Positions 6,314-13,945 of a stretch of DNA of 19,309 bases are shown here, one piece after another; within the stretch, counting starts at the first letter, position 1; each line of letters starts with the position of its first letter. The notes below the pieces were generated by a model that made no database searches, was not told where the DNA came from, and saw nothing but the letters and a program-made list of their open reading frames with translations. The DNA is taken from assembly GCA_902803035.1 (NCBI GenBank), contig CADCON010000127.1, positions 1 to 19,309 on the forward strand, read 5' to 3'. The stretch is from an uncultured Ruminococcus sp. (GTDB lineage Bacteria > Bacillota > Clostridia > Oscillospirales > Acutalibacteraceae). The position numbers were made by a program, and so were the translations under genes.

Positions 6314-8269
6314 ATGGCAAATATCTTTGACACGAAGGAATTCAATGAAAAATATTATTACGGCGGCTCGCTCGGCGCGCTGTATTCCCCGAAGAGGACG
6401 GAATTCAGGCTTTGGGCGCCCACCGCGTCAAAGGTGGTGCTGAATTTATTCCGCGAGGGGCTGGGCGGCGACCGGCTGGACACCATCGACATGGAACCGG
6501 CGGAAAACGGCACATGGCGCTACCTCATGGAGGGCGACCAGAACGGCCTGTATTACACCTACAGCGTCACTGTTGACGACAAGACCAACGAGGTCGTCGA
6601 TCCCTATGCCAAGGCTGTCGGCGCCAACGGTCTGCGCGGTATGGTCATCGACCTGAAAGCAACCGATCCGCAGGGATTCCGCGATACCTCCCGCCCGCGT
6701 TTCGGTAAGTGCCGCCCCACTGACGCGGTGGTCTATGAAACCCACGTCAGGGATTTCTCCAATCATCCCAGCGCGAAGAGCAGCTTCCCCGGCAAATTCC
6801 TCGCCTTCACCGAAACAGGCAAGACGCTTCCCGACGGCACATTGATCGGCGTGGATCACCTGAAGGAACTGGGCGTGACCCACGTGCAGCTGCTTCCCTC
6901 CTATGATTATTACACCGTTGATGAAACCAAGCTGGATGTCCCGCAGTTCAATTGGGGCTACGATCCGCTCAATTACAACGCCCCCGAAGGCTCCTATTCC
7001 ACCAATGCCTACGAAGGCGCGGTCCGCGTGAACGAGTACAAGCAGATGGTGCAGGCTCTCCATCAGAACGGCATCCGCGTCGTCATGGACGTCGTCTACA
7101 ATCATACCATGTTCGCCGAGGGCAGCTATCTCAATATGACCGTTCCGCACTACTATCACCGCACGCGGGAGGACGGCACCTTCTATGACGGTTCCGCCTG
7201 CTGCAACGAAACCGCCTCCGACCGCCCGATGTGCCGCAAGTACATTGTGGATTCCGTCATCTACTGGGCATCGGAATTCATGCTCGACGGATTCCGCTTT
7301 GACCTCATGGGCATTCACGATATCGTGACCATGAATGAGATCCGCAAGGAGCTGGACAGGATCGACCCCACCATCATTGTCTACGGAGAGGGCTGGACCG
7401 GCGGCGAATGCGGCATTCCCGATGAGCTGCGCGCCCTCAGGCGCAATGCCAGGCAGTATCCCCGCGTGGGAGCTTTCAGCGTCGATATCCGCGACGGCAT
7501 CAAGGGTCATGTCTTTGAGCTGAAGGAAAAGGGCTTCGTCAGCGGCGCGGAAAACTTTGAGGAAACCGTCAAATTCGGTCTGGTGGGCTGCATTGACTTT
7601 CCCGGCATCGACATGAGCAAGGTCAACTATTCCGATGAAGGCTGGGCACTCAATCCTTCGCAGGCGGTCAATTACGTGGAGGCGCACGACAACCTTACCA
7701 TCTGGGATAAGCTCGCCACCTCCAATCCGGAGGACGACGAGGCAACACGCATAAGGATGGATAAGCTTGCGGCGGGCATCGTATTCACCGCGCAGGGACT
7801 TTCTTTCATCCAGCTCGGTCAGGACTTCCTTCGCACCAAGTACAATGAGGAAATCGGCGGCTTCGACGAAAACAGCTTCCGCTCTCCCGACAAGGTGAAC
7901 AACATCGACTGGCGGCGCAAGGCGGAATACATAGACGTTTTCCGTTACTATCAGGGGCTTATCGCCTTCCGCAAGGCGCACGGCTCGCTGAGATTCGACA
8001 AAGCCGCGCAGGTCTGCGATTACCTGAAATTCCTCGACTGTCCGGCCGCGAATATGGTGGCCTTCAGGATTGACGGCAATTCCGATGGCGACAACCGCGA
8101 TCTGATGGTGATTTACAATGCCAACCGCGACGCGGTGGAATTTGAACTGCCGGAGGGCGAGTGGGAGGTTTATGTCAACGGCGAAAAGGCGGGAACCGAC
8201 CTGCTTGCGACAGTCAGCGGCAGCGTATCCGTTGACGGCATCTCCATGATCGCCGCGCTGAAGAAGTAA
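6314..8269 (+). CDS. pulA: Type I pullulanase (glycogen/starch debranching enzyme, GH13)
   Basis: Hydrolyses alpha-1,6 branch points in pullulan, glycogen or branched maltodextrins. The 651-residue protein starts with a CBM48-like beta domain (about 15-110, FRLWAPTASKVVLNLF). A GH13 barrel follows with the type I pullulanase signature FNWGYDPLNYNAPEGSYST (212-230). The four catalytic regions are present: DVVYNHT (259-265), GFRFDLMG with nucleophile Asp330, YGEGW with acid/base Glu359, and VEAHDN with His458-Asp459. A short C-terminal beta domain completes it. There is no signal peptide, so it should act in the cytoplasm on stored glycogen or imported dextrins. A purine-rich GAAGGGCAGG is the only ribosome-binding candidate, and it lies unusually far from the ATG. 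It has its own promoter and terminator, so it is probably monocistronic. Confidence 0.95.
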   Translation: MANIFDTKEFNEKYYYGGSLGALYSPKRTEFRLWAPTASKVVLNLFREGLGGDRLDTIDMEPAENGTWRYLMEGDQNGLYYTYSVTVDDKTNEVVDPYAKAVGANGLRGMVIDLKATDPQGFRDTSRPRFGKCRPTDAVVYETHVRDFSNHPSAKSSFPGKFLAFTETGKTLPDGTLIGVDHLKELGVTHVQLLPSYDYYTVDETKLDVPQFNWGYDPLNYNAPEGSYSTNAYEGAVRVNEYKQMVQALHQNGIRVVMDVVYNHTMFAEGSYLNMTVPHYYHRTREDGTFYDGSACCNETASDRPMCRKYIVDSVIYWASEFMLDGFRFDLMGIHDIVTMNEIRKELDRIDPTIIVYGEGWTGGECGIPDELRALRRNARQYPRVGAFSVDIRDGIKGHVFELKEKGFVSGAENFEETVKFGLVGCIDFPGIDMSKVNYSDEGWALNPSQAVNYVEAHDNLTIWDKLATSNPEDDEATRIRMDKLAAGIVFTAQGLSFIQLGQDFLRTKYNEEIGGFDENSFRSPDKVNNIDWRRKAEYIDVFRYYQGLIAFRKAHGSLRFDKAAQVCDYLKFLDCPAANMVAFRIDGNSDGDNRDLMVIYNANRDAVEFELPEGEWEVYVNGEKAGTDLLATVSGSVSVDGISMIAALKK

Positions 8270-8291
8270 TGCTTTCGGACGATTCATCGAT

Positions 8292-8330
8292 AAAATACCG
8301 GGAAGAAGCACCATTCTCCCCGGTATTTTT
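8292..8330 (+). terminator. Rho-independent terminator of the pullulanase gene
   Basis: AAAATACCGGG (8292-8302) pairs perfectly with CCCGGTATTTT (8319-8329). After one A-C mismatch the stem extends by AGAA/TTCT. The loop is GCACCA and the descending arm runs into a T-tract (TATTTTTG). Confidence 0.85.
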
Positions 8331-8357
8331 GTTTATGGCAAAATAACAAATAATTCA

Positions 8358-8386
8358 TTGAATAATCGGAATCGATATGCTATAAT
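8358..8386 (+). promoter_or_regulatory. Upstream promoter of the 8532-11210 gene pair
   Basis: TTGAAT (8358-8363), a 17-base spacer ending TGC (extended -10), TATAAT (8381-8386). It lies about 145 bases before the ATG at 8532. Confidence 0.65.
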
Positions 8387-8460
8387 ATACCCTGAATAGG
8401 TGTATAAACCGGAAATGGCGTTAAGAATTTGTAAACTTATTGAAAAACGACAAATTTTTA

Positions 8461-8489
8461 TTGACAAACGCCGACGAAAGGACTATACT
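8461..8489 (+). promoter_or_regulatory. Downstream, near-perfect promoter of the 8532-11210 gene pair
   Basis: TTGACA (8461-8466), a spacer of exactly 17 bases, TATACT (8484-8489). The start of transcription would be near 8496, and the ATG at 8532 follows with AAAGGAG at 8515-8521. This is the best -35/-10 match in the window, about 100 bases after another good promoter. Confidence 0.8.
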
Positions 8490-8531
8490 CTAAGCAAGAA
8501 AAAAACAATGGTTAAAGGAGCAATTACTGAA

Positions 8532-9344
8532 ATGAGCGTATTTTTTGATGCGGCGGTATCCAGATTTATTGAGAACATGAACGGCTATTCCGCTGTTTTT
8601 TCTGACACAAAGGATAATCAGGAAACCGCTATTCTCACCAACGGCACAACCAATGTGAAGATTGTGTATTCGCCCGACGTCAAGAGATTCTTTCTCTTTA
8701 CCGGAGAAGCGGACTGCGGAGAGGACGGCTATCAGCAGATCCAGAGCTATTTCTACGAGCCGACGGGCGACAATATCGTCGATCTCCGCGAGGCAGGCTC
8801 GGTGGCCAATGAATTTGCCGACACGATGGGCGCGCCCGCTCCCGTTTCGCTGATTCCCGACTCCGCCCGCAAGCTCAGCAGGAAGGAGCGCGAGAATGAC
8901 GACACCTCGGCGGTGTATTTCGTCAACCGCATTCCCGGCGTTCTGCCCGAATGCCGCGAGCCGCTTCTCATGCACAAGGAGTACTTCGGGATGCTTCTCC
9001 CGAACAAATTCTGCGAGGAGGTCGTCATTTCGGCCGTCGCAAGGCTTCTCAGCGACAAGAGCAGAAAGCCGCAGGCGGAGGAATTCTTCGCCTTCCTCAG
9101 CAAGATGTATGATTCCGGCGATATGGACGTCAAGAGCATTATTACCATGACCATTCTCAACAGCATTACCGGTCAGGAGCGCATTGAATATGTCGAGGGG
9201 CTGCTCTCCGAAACGCTGAGAAAGTCGTGGAAGTCGGCGAGAAAATTCATCGGTAAGACGGTCAAGCCGGAGAAGGAGAGCAAGTATAAGCAGGCTGCCG
9301 ATCAGTACCGCGCACAGCTGATGCAGAACCTGCAGAATAAGTAA
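8532..9344 (+). CDS. Hypothetical protein, 270 residues
   Basis: I do not recognise a family. The frame is open from further upstream, but AAAGGAG at 8515-8521 sets the ATG at 8532, giving MSVFFDAAVSRFIENMNGYS. The product looks soluble, with no signal peptide or membrane helix. The first 80 residues look like mixed alpha/beta structure (for example TNVKIVYSPDVKRFFLFTG). The centre holds a short disordered, charged stretch (ARKLSRKERENDDTSAVYF). The C-terminal third is helical and becomes strongly basic (SWKSARKFIGKTVKPEKESKYKQ). It lies 57 bases before the DUF4173-like membrane protein gene, with no terminator between them. Co-transcription is therefore likely and it may work with that membrane protein. 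Confidence 0.8.
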   Translation: MSVFFDAAVSRFIENMNGYSAVFSDTKDNQETAILTNGTTNVKIVYSPDVKRFFLFTGEADCGEDGYQQIQSYFYEPTGDNIVDLREAGSVANEFADTMGAPAPVSLIPDSARKLSRKERENDDTSAVYFVNRIPGVLPECREPLLMHKEYFGMLLPNKFCEEVVISAVARLLSDKSRKPQAEEFFAFLSKMYDSGDMDVKSIITMTILNSITGQERIEYVEGLLSETLRKSWKSARKFIGKTVKPEKESKYKQAADQYRAQLMQNLQNK

Positions 9345-9401
9345 TCGTCCGCGGTGAAAACCTGCGGCGACAGTATATTCAATCATAAAGGAGAGAGTGT
9401 T

Positions 9402-11210
9402 ATGAACAATCCCAACGTCGGCGGACAGAATGTCCCGGGCAATGCCGTGCCGCAGCAGCCGGTCTACCCGCAGCAGCCGGTCTATCCGCAGCAGCCGGTC
9501 TATCCGCAGCAGCCGGTCTATCCGCAGCAGTATCCGGCAGTTCCGGTTCAGCAGCCGGTACAGCAGCCAATGCCGCAGCAGCCGGTTGTGCAGCAGGTCT
9601 ACGCGCCCCCGGTGACAGTGATTCCGAGCCCTGTGCAGCGCGTCATACCGCCCTATGAAGCAAAGGCGGATGAGGCGGTCAGCACGATGAAAATCGGCCT
9701 GTTCGTGCTGCTGTCCGTGATATTCGGCTGGATTTGCGGAAGGTCGCTGCTTTCCTTCCACACGGGCGTGGGAATTACCGTGATGGGACTGGCGTTTTAT
9801 CTGATTTACATTCCCTTTATCACCATCGGGCGCAAGAAGCAGTTTTCGCTTTTCGGATGGCTGCTCTTTATCCCGCAGGTCCTGATTCTGCTGTCGTTCT
9901 CCTTCTTCTCGGATATCGGCGTTGTGCTCATCGGACTGATGTCTTCCTTCATCATCGCAACGGTGCAGACCACCCTTATTGCCAATGCCACTTCCGGTAA
10001 GCCGTTTACCTTCCAGCTTTTCATCGACACGCTTGCCAATTACTTCGCGTATCCCTTCATGAATCTCGGCACCACCCTTTCCGCTGTTTTCGGCGGCAAG
10101 GACAAGGGCGTCAAGAAGAACAGGACCGCCCGCAAGATCGCGTTCGGCGCGGCGATTTCCATTCCCGTCGTGTTTATCCTGATCACGCTCTTCGCCTTTG
10201 CAGACGAGATGTTCAAAAGATGGGTCAGAAATATCCTCACCGTGCTGAATATCAATCCCCTGAGAGTGCTGGCGGATATTTTCCTCACGATTATCGTCAT
10301 GCTTTATATCATGCCGCTGGTGGTCACGCTGCGCGCCGGATATCATAAGGAATCCTCCGACAAGCAGGCCAGAAGAGTGTTTGACCCGATCATCACCGCC
10401 ACGGTGCTGTTTGCGGCGAGCGTGGTTTATCTGGTGTTTGTCGCGGTGCAGTTCACCTATCTCTTTGCCGGCATCGGCAGCCTGCCGGAGGGTCTGAATC
10501 TCGCGGAATACAGCCGCAGGGGATTCTTTGAGCTGGTGTTTGTCATTGTGGTGACAACCATCGTCATCGCGGTGGTATGTATGCTGACGAAGAACAACGG
10601 GAAGGGGGAGCTTCCGGTTTATGTCAAGGTGGCTCTTCTGATCATCACCGCCAGCAACGCTGTGATTATTATTTCGGCTGCCCGCCGTCTGCTCATCTAT
10701 ATCGGGGCGTTTCATCTCACGGATTCCCGCTTTAATGCCGCCGTGCTGATCGCGCTGATGGCAATTGTCGACATCGTCATCGCGCTCAGGATCATTTTTG
10801 ATCATCTCAGCGTTTCGGCTGTCGTGGGAAGCGTTCTCGCGCTGACAGCGGCGGTCTACTGCTTCTTCAATGTGGACGGTTTCGTTGCCAAGTACAATGT
10901 CGACCAGTATCTGGCGAACCCGAATGCCAACAAGATTGACATCAATTACATCGCCGAGGATCTTTCGGCGGCGGCTATCCCGCAGCTCGAACGCCTGATG
11001 AAGGAGGCACCGCAGGAAGCGGTAAGGCAGCGTGCCAAGCTCGCCATTGCCTATATCGCCGACAGACAGGATCTCTTTACCGGCGACGAGAAGCGGCTTG
11101 CCCGCTGGACAGTCGATCGTCAGAGAGCGGTGGACATCATCGTCCGGAACCACATCAATTATGATATGTATTGGGAGTATTACCAGAACTATGTTTATCC
11201 GTACCAGTAA
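9402..11210 (+). CDS. DUF4173/DUF4153-like polytopic membrane protein with Pro/Gln-rich N-terminus
   Basis: Function unknown. The 602-residue product begins with about 70 residues rich in Pro, Gln, Val and Tyr, including four QQPVYP units. Then come about 11 hydrophobic segments and a soluble C-terminal region of about 100 residues. Two features match what I know of the DUF4173 family. One is a conserved block AEYSRRGFFELVFV before a late membrane segment. The other is a C-terminal FNVDGFVAKYNVDQYL followed by DINYIAEDLSAAAIPQLERL. The ATG at 9402 is chosen because AAAGGAGAG sits about 9 bases upstream; an earlier in-frame ATG at 9354 has no such site. The Pro/Gln-rich tail probably lies in the cytoplasm. 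The gene is the second in a two-gene unit with the hypothetical gene at 8532. Confidence 0.8.
   Translation: MNNPNVGGQNVPGNAVPQQPVYPQQPVYPQQPVYPQQPVYPQQYPAVPVQQPVQQPMPQQPVVQQVYAPPVTVIPSPVQRVIPPYEAKADEAVSTMKIGLFVLLSVIFGWICGRSLLSFHTGVGITVMGLAFYLIYIPFITIGRKKQFSLFGWLLFIPQVLILLSFSFFSDIGVVLIGLMSSFIIATVQTTLIANATSGKPFTFQLFIDTLANYFAYPFMNLGTTLSAVFGGKDKGVKKNRTARKIAFGAAISIPVVFILITLFAFADEMFKRWVRNILTVLNINPLRVLADIFLTIIVMLYIMPLVVTLRAGYHKESSDKQARRVFDPIITATVLFAASVVYLVFVAVQFTYLFAGIGSLPEGLNLAEYSRRGFFELVFVIVVTTIVIAVVCMLTKNNGKGELPVYVKVALLIITASNAVIIISAARRLLIYIGAFHLTDSRFNAAVLIALMAIVDIVIALRIIFDHLSVSAVVGSVLALTAAVYCFFNVDGFVAKYNVDQYLANPNANKIDINYIAEDLSAAAIPQLERLMKEAPQEAVRQRAKLAIAYIADRQDLFTGDEKRLARWTVDRQRAVDIIVRNHINYDMYWEYYQNYVYPYQ
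9453..9524 (+). repeat. 18-bp tandem repeat, four copies, within the membrane protein gene
   Basis: Four copies of CAGCAGCCGGTCTAYCCG (9453-9470, 9471-9488, 9489-9506, 9507-9524), nearly identical. Degenerate CAGCAG/CAGCCGGT units continue to about 9600. Each copy encodes QQPVYP in frame, so copy-number changes would lengthen or shorten the protein tail without a frameshift. Confidence 0.9.
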
Positions 11211-11258
11211 TTGGCCTTTCTGCGGCGTTTTACAGTGGTAAGGTGACCATACAAAGGA

Positions 11259-11307
11259 GCGTTGTCCCTGCCGGATGATTTCCGGCGCCGGGGCAACGCC
11301 CTTTTTT
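11259..11307 (+). terminator. Rho-independent terminator after the DUF4173-like gene
   Basis: GCGTTGTCCC (11259-11268) pairs with GGGGCAACGC (11290-11299), with one G-U pair. An inner GCCGG/CCGGC pairing lies within the loop region, and CCCTTTTTT follows. It sits between the stop at 11210 and the convergent pdaA stop at 11332. On the minus strand the T-tract is weak, so it serves mainly the plus-strand unit. Confidence 0.8.
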
Positions 11308-11331
11308 GGTTGTCCGCCGCCGTTTTTGGTG

Positions 11332-12210
11332 TCACAGCACGGCGAATTCATAGCCCTGCGCGCGCGCCTGATCGATGAATTCGCCGAGAATGGCGGCATT
11401 GGTGGGCGATACGGCGTGGAGCAGATAGACCGCCCCGTCGTGCAGCCTGTCGGTGAGCTTCCGGAGCGACTGCGCCGGGTCGCCGGGCGCGTTGGCGTCC
11501 CAATCCTTATAGGCAAAGCTCCAAAGGCAGGTGCGGTAGCCCATCTGAGAGGCGAGCGCCAGCGTCTTTTCGGAGAATTCGCCCTTCGGGGGCCGGAGAA
11601 GCGTCATTTCGCAGCCGAAATTGTCCCTGACGTAGTCATGCAGCAGGCCGATTTCTTCGCGGCAGACGTCTTCTGATTTTTCCGGCATAGAATAATGCCG
11701 CCACGTGTGGTTGCCCACGATCTGCCCCTCGTCAATCATGCGATGCACCAATTCCCCTTCACGCCTGGCGTAATCCCCGGTGATAAAGAACACCGCCCTG
11801 ACATTCTTCTCCTTCAGCGTATCGAGAATGGGCGCGGTGTAGCCGTTTTCGTAGCCTTCATCGAACGTGAGGTAGATTTTTTTCCGGCCGGATTCGCTGA
11901 GATCGATGAAGACGCCGCCCAGCCCGCCGTATTTCTCCTGCGAGGTGACCGCGTCGCGCGGACGGTTGCGCTGGTCAAAATTCCTGCCCTGTCCCCAGCA
12001 GATTTTTTGGGAGCTGAGGGAGGAAATGTCCGGCTGCGGCGCGGTCGGTTCTGTCATCCTTGTGGAGGATGAGGTACGGGATTGATCGTGCGCTTGCGTG
12101 CCGCGTTTTTTTCCGGACGCGGCGGCATTCCTCAGGCTGCCCGCCGCAAAGACAAGCGAGAGCGCAAGCGCCAATACGCCGGTATAAAGGCGGGTTTTGT
12201 TACCTGACAT
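11332..12210 (-). CDS. pdaA: PdaA-like polysaccharide deacetylase (delta-lactam-biosynthetic de-N-acetylase)
   Basis: Homologues remove the N-acetyl group from muramic acid in spore-cortex peptidoglycan so that muramic-delta-lactam can form. The 292-residue protein has an N-terminal hydrophobic segment (residues about 8-25), so it is exported or membrane-tethered. A Ser/Thr-rich spacer follows, then a NodB domain: YLTFDEGYENGYT with catalytic-type Asp117, the metal-binding GNHTWRH (His168, His172), LLRPPKGEFSEKTL (205-218) and LLHAVSPTNA (263-272). The GQGRNFDQRNRP block before the domain and the YENGYT and FSE motifs are typical of PdaA rather than general chitooligosaccharide deacetylases. 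The metal-site residue after Asp117 is Glu; as I recall it is Asp in most NodB enzymes and Asn in B. subtilis PdaA. The start at ATG 12210 follows AAAGGAAGG; an ATG six codons earlier overlaps that site. It suggests, but does not prove, a spore-former. Confidence 0.85.
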   Translation of the reverse strand: MSGNKTRLYTGVLALALSLVFAAGSLRNAAASGKKRGTQAHDQSRTSSSTRMTEPTAPQPDISSLSSQKICWGQGRNFDQRNRPRDAVTSQEKYGGLGGVFIDLSESGRKKIYLTFDEGYENGYTAPILDTLKEKNVRAVFFITGDYARREGELVHRMIDEGQIVGNHTWRHYSMPEKSEDVCREEIGLLHDYVRDNFGCEMTLLRPPKGEFSEKTLALASQMGYRTCLWSFAYKDWDANAPGDPAQSLRKLTDRLHDGAVYLLHAVSPTNAAILGEFIDQARAQGYEFAVL

Positions 12211-12230
12211 TATTATCCTTCCTTTCATTC

Positions 12231-12258
12231 AAAAAAACTCGCCCGAAAACGTCCGGGC
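12231..12258 (-). terminator. Terminator-like hairpin directly upstream of pdaA
   Basis: On the minus strand a 5-bp GC stem (GCCCG/CGGGC; complement of 12241-12245 and 12254-12258) with an 8-base loop is followed by GAG and seven T (complement of 12231-12237). It ends about 20 bases before the pdaA ATG. The stem is short, so it may be a weak terminator, an attenuator, or chance. Confidence 0.4.
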
Positions 12259-12283
12259 AAATTTATTTTTCCCCGAAATACGC

Positions 12284-12326
12284 AAAAAAGCCCTGCATCA
12301 TTCTTTCATCAGAGGAATAATGCAGG
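12284..12326 (-). terminator. Rho-independent terminator after hflX
   Basis: CCTGCATTATT and AATGATGCAGG (minus strand; complements of 12316-12326 and 12292-12302) pair over 11 positions with one mismatch and a 13-base loop. GCTTTTTTGCG follows (A-run at 12285-12289 on the plus strand). It lies about 80 bases after the hflX stop and ends the ppk-to-hflX unit. Confidence 0.8.
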
Positions 12327-12403
12327 ACATTTTCTATGATGGAAATGACCGGAAGGAATTGGAAAACACCAGACATTCCGATTTGTATTAAATTCAAATG
12401 AAA

Positions 12404-13654
12404 TTACGGATCGTTGATACAATAAGCCTTCATGCGGTCGGCTGTCACCTTGTCGATCAGGCAGTCAATGAGAAGGCCGCTGTCGGTGTATTCCTCGCGG
12501 AGCACGGTGCCGTTGTCCCTGATGACAGAGGACTGTCCGATATCGCTGAAGGGAAAGAGCAGGCTGACGCGGACTTTCTGCACCGGAAGGGCGTTCTCAA
12601 TCGCGGCGAGAAGGCGGTCAAAGCCCTCGCCGTTTTTCGCGCTGATTCTTACCCCTTCCACGCCGCACAGGTTGTCAGGATCGGCGGCGTCGGTCTTGTT
12701 GAGCACGGTGATGATCGGCTTGGCGCCTGCGCCCAGCTCGCGGAGAATATTGCGTGTAATGCTCAGATGGTCGCGGAAAACGGGAGAAGCGCAGTCGCAG
12801 ACATTCAGAATGATGTCCGCCTGCACCGCTTCCTCCAGTGTGGATTTGAACGCTTCAATGAGGTGGTGCGGCAGCCGGCGGATGAATCCGACGGTATCGA
12901 CCAGCATGACGCTGCTTCCCGAAGGCAGTTCCAGCGCGCGGGCGGTGGGATCGAGGGTGGCAAAGAGCATATCCTCCGACAGCACGCCCGCGTCGGTCAG
13001 GGCATTGAGAAGCGTGGACTTGCCGGCGTTGGTGTAACCCACGATGGCAACGGTCACAATGCCGTCGCGCTTGCGGCGGTCGCGTTGTCTGCCGCGCTGC
13101 CGGGCGACCTCTTCGAGCCGCTCCTTGAGGGTGTCAATGCGGCGGTGAATGTGCCGGCGGTCGGTTTCCAGCTTGGTTTCACCGGGGCCGCGTGTGCCGA
13201 TGCCGCCGCCCAGACGGCTCATGGCAATGCCCTTGCCGGTCAGCCGCGGCAGCATATATTTCAGCTGCGCCAGTTCCACCTGCAGCTTGCCCTCATTGGA
13301 GCGCGCCCTTCCGGCGAAAATGTCAAGAATCAGCATGGTGCGGTCGATGGTGCGAACGTCGGTCGCCTCTTCAATATTGCGCATCTGGACGGGCGACAGT
13401 TCGCGGTCGAAGATAATGAGATTGACATCGTTGGCGCGGCAGAATTCCGCCATTTCCTGAAGGAATCCGGAGCCGACGCAGGTGGCGGGGTCGGGCGCGG
13501 GACGCTTCTGGCAGAGAACGCCGGCAATTTCCGCTCCGGCGGTGCGGGCAAGCTCCCGAAGCTCTTCCAGCGATTCCTCCGTGTCCGGCTCGCCCAGATC
13601 CACTCCCGTCAGCAGCGCGATGTTCTGTTCGGTCTGCGTTTCATGAAGTTCCAT
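12404..13654 (-). CDS. hflX: GTPase HflX
   Basis: A ribosome-associated GTPase that can split or rescue stalled ribosomes, notably under heat or antibiotic stress in species where it has been studied. The 416-residue protein has the N-terminal HflX domain (about 10-150) and the glycine-rich GGGIGTRGPGETKLE (149-163). A basic coiled region follows (about 165-197). All G-domain motifs are intact: G1 GYTNAGKS (206-213), G3 DTVGF (253-257), G4 NKTD (319-322) and G5 SAK (338-340). Length is normal. GGAGG lies about 10 bases before the ATG at 13654. It follows the DUF4250 gene by 26 bases and is probably the last gene of the ppk unit, given the terminator downstream. Confidence 0.95.
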   Translation of the reverse strand: MELHETQTEQNIALLTGVDLGEPDTEESLEELRELARTAGAEIAGVLCQKRPAPDPATCVGSGFLQEMAEFCRANDVNLIIFDRELSPVQMRNIEEATDVRTIDRTMLILDIFAGRARSNEGKLQVELAQLKYMLPRLTGKGIAMSRLGGGIGTRGPGETKLETDRRHIHRRIDTLKERLEEVARQRGRQRDRRKRDGIVTVAIVGYTNAGKSTLLNALTDAGVLSEDMLFATLDPTARALELPSGSSVMLVDTVGFIRRLPHHLIEAFKSTLEEAVQADIILNVCDCASPVFRDHLSITRNILRELGAGAKPIITVLNKTDAADPDNLCGVEGVRISAKNGEGFDRLLAAIENALPVQKVRVSLLFPFSDIGQSSVIRDNGTVLREEYTDSGLLIDCLIDKVTADRMKAYCINDP

Positions 13655-13680
13655 TTCTGTCAGCCTCCATGTCAGAATAA

Positions 13681-13863
13681 TCAGATAAAGCGGTTGAGCT
13701 GCGGGTCATAGCGGTACCCGGCAGCGGCGAGCGCGTCGGTGATTTCCGTCCGGTTCACGCCCAGATCGTCGCAGAGCGCGTCGAGATCGGCATACCGGTC
13801 GCGCAGCTTTGTGTTGATCACGCTGAGAAGCATGATGGTATCCTGCGGCAGTTGGTCTGTCAT
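13681..13863 (-). CDS. DUF4250 domain-containing protein
   Basis: A small soluble protein of 60 residues, MTDQLPQDTIMLLSVINTKL at its N-terminus. It continues with a segment LDALCDDLGVNRTEITDALA that resembles a helix-turn-helix and ends in AAGYRYDPQLNRFI. The pattern 'LPxDxxxLLSxxNTKLRDxYxxLDALCDDL' with a final GYxYDxxxNxF is what I know as DUF4250; its role is not established. The ATG at 13863 is taken as start; a GTG three codons earlier is also in frame, and neither has a strong ribosome binding site. It lies 82 bases after the DUF6020-like gene and 26 before hflX, so co-transcription with hflX is likely. Confidence 0.85.
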   Translation of the reverse strand: MTDQLPQDTIMLLSVINTKLRDRYADLDALCDDLGVNRTEITDALAAAGYRYDPQLNRFI

Positions 13864-13945
13864 GTGAATCACAGCTTTCTATGTGGAATCATTGAAAATG
13901 TCGGTTATCGCCCTGTCCTAGGGGCTTATCCGGCCGGTCAAGCCA

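Noticed and set aside
8490..11516. A 3-kb open frame on the minus strand, opposite the hypothetical and DUF4173-like genes
   Set aside because: It lies antisense to two genes with good ribosome binding sites and membrane-protein composition. Its translation is rich in Arg, His and Asp with no recognisable domain. It is the reverse-strand shadow of GC-biased codons.
12259..12283. Sigma-F-like -10 (GGGAAAAATA on the minus strand) upstream of pdaA
   Set aside because: The -10 resembles the consensus, but no matching -35 lies at the expected distance, and a match this short in AT-rich DNA is weak evidence.
13864..13945. TTGACC on the minus strand as a separate promoter for the DUF4250-hflX pair
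   Set aside because: No acceptable -10 lies 16-18 bases downstream, so an internal promoter cannot be supported from sequence.
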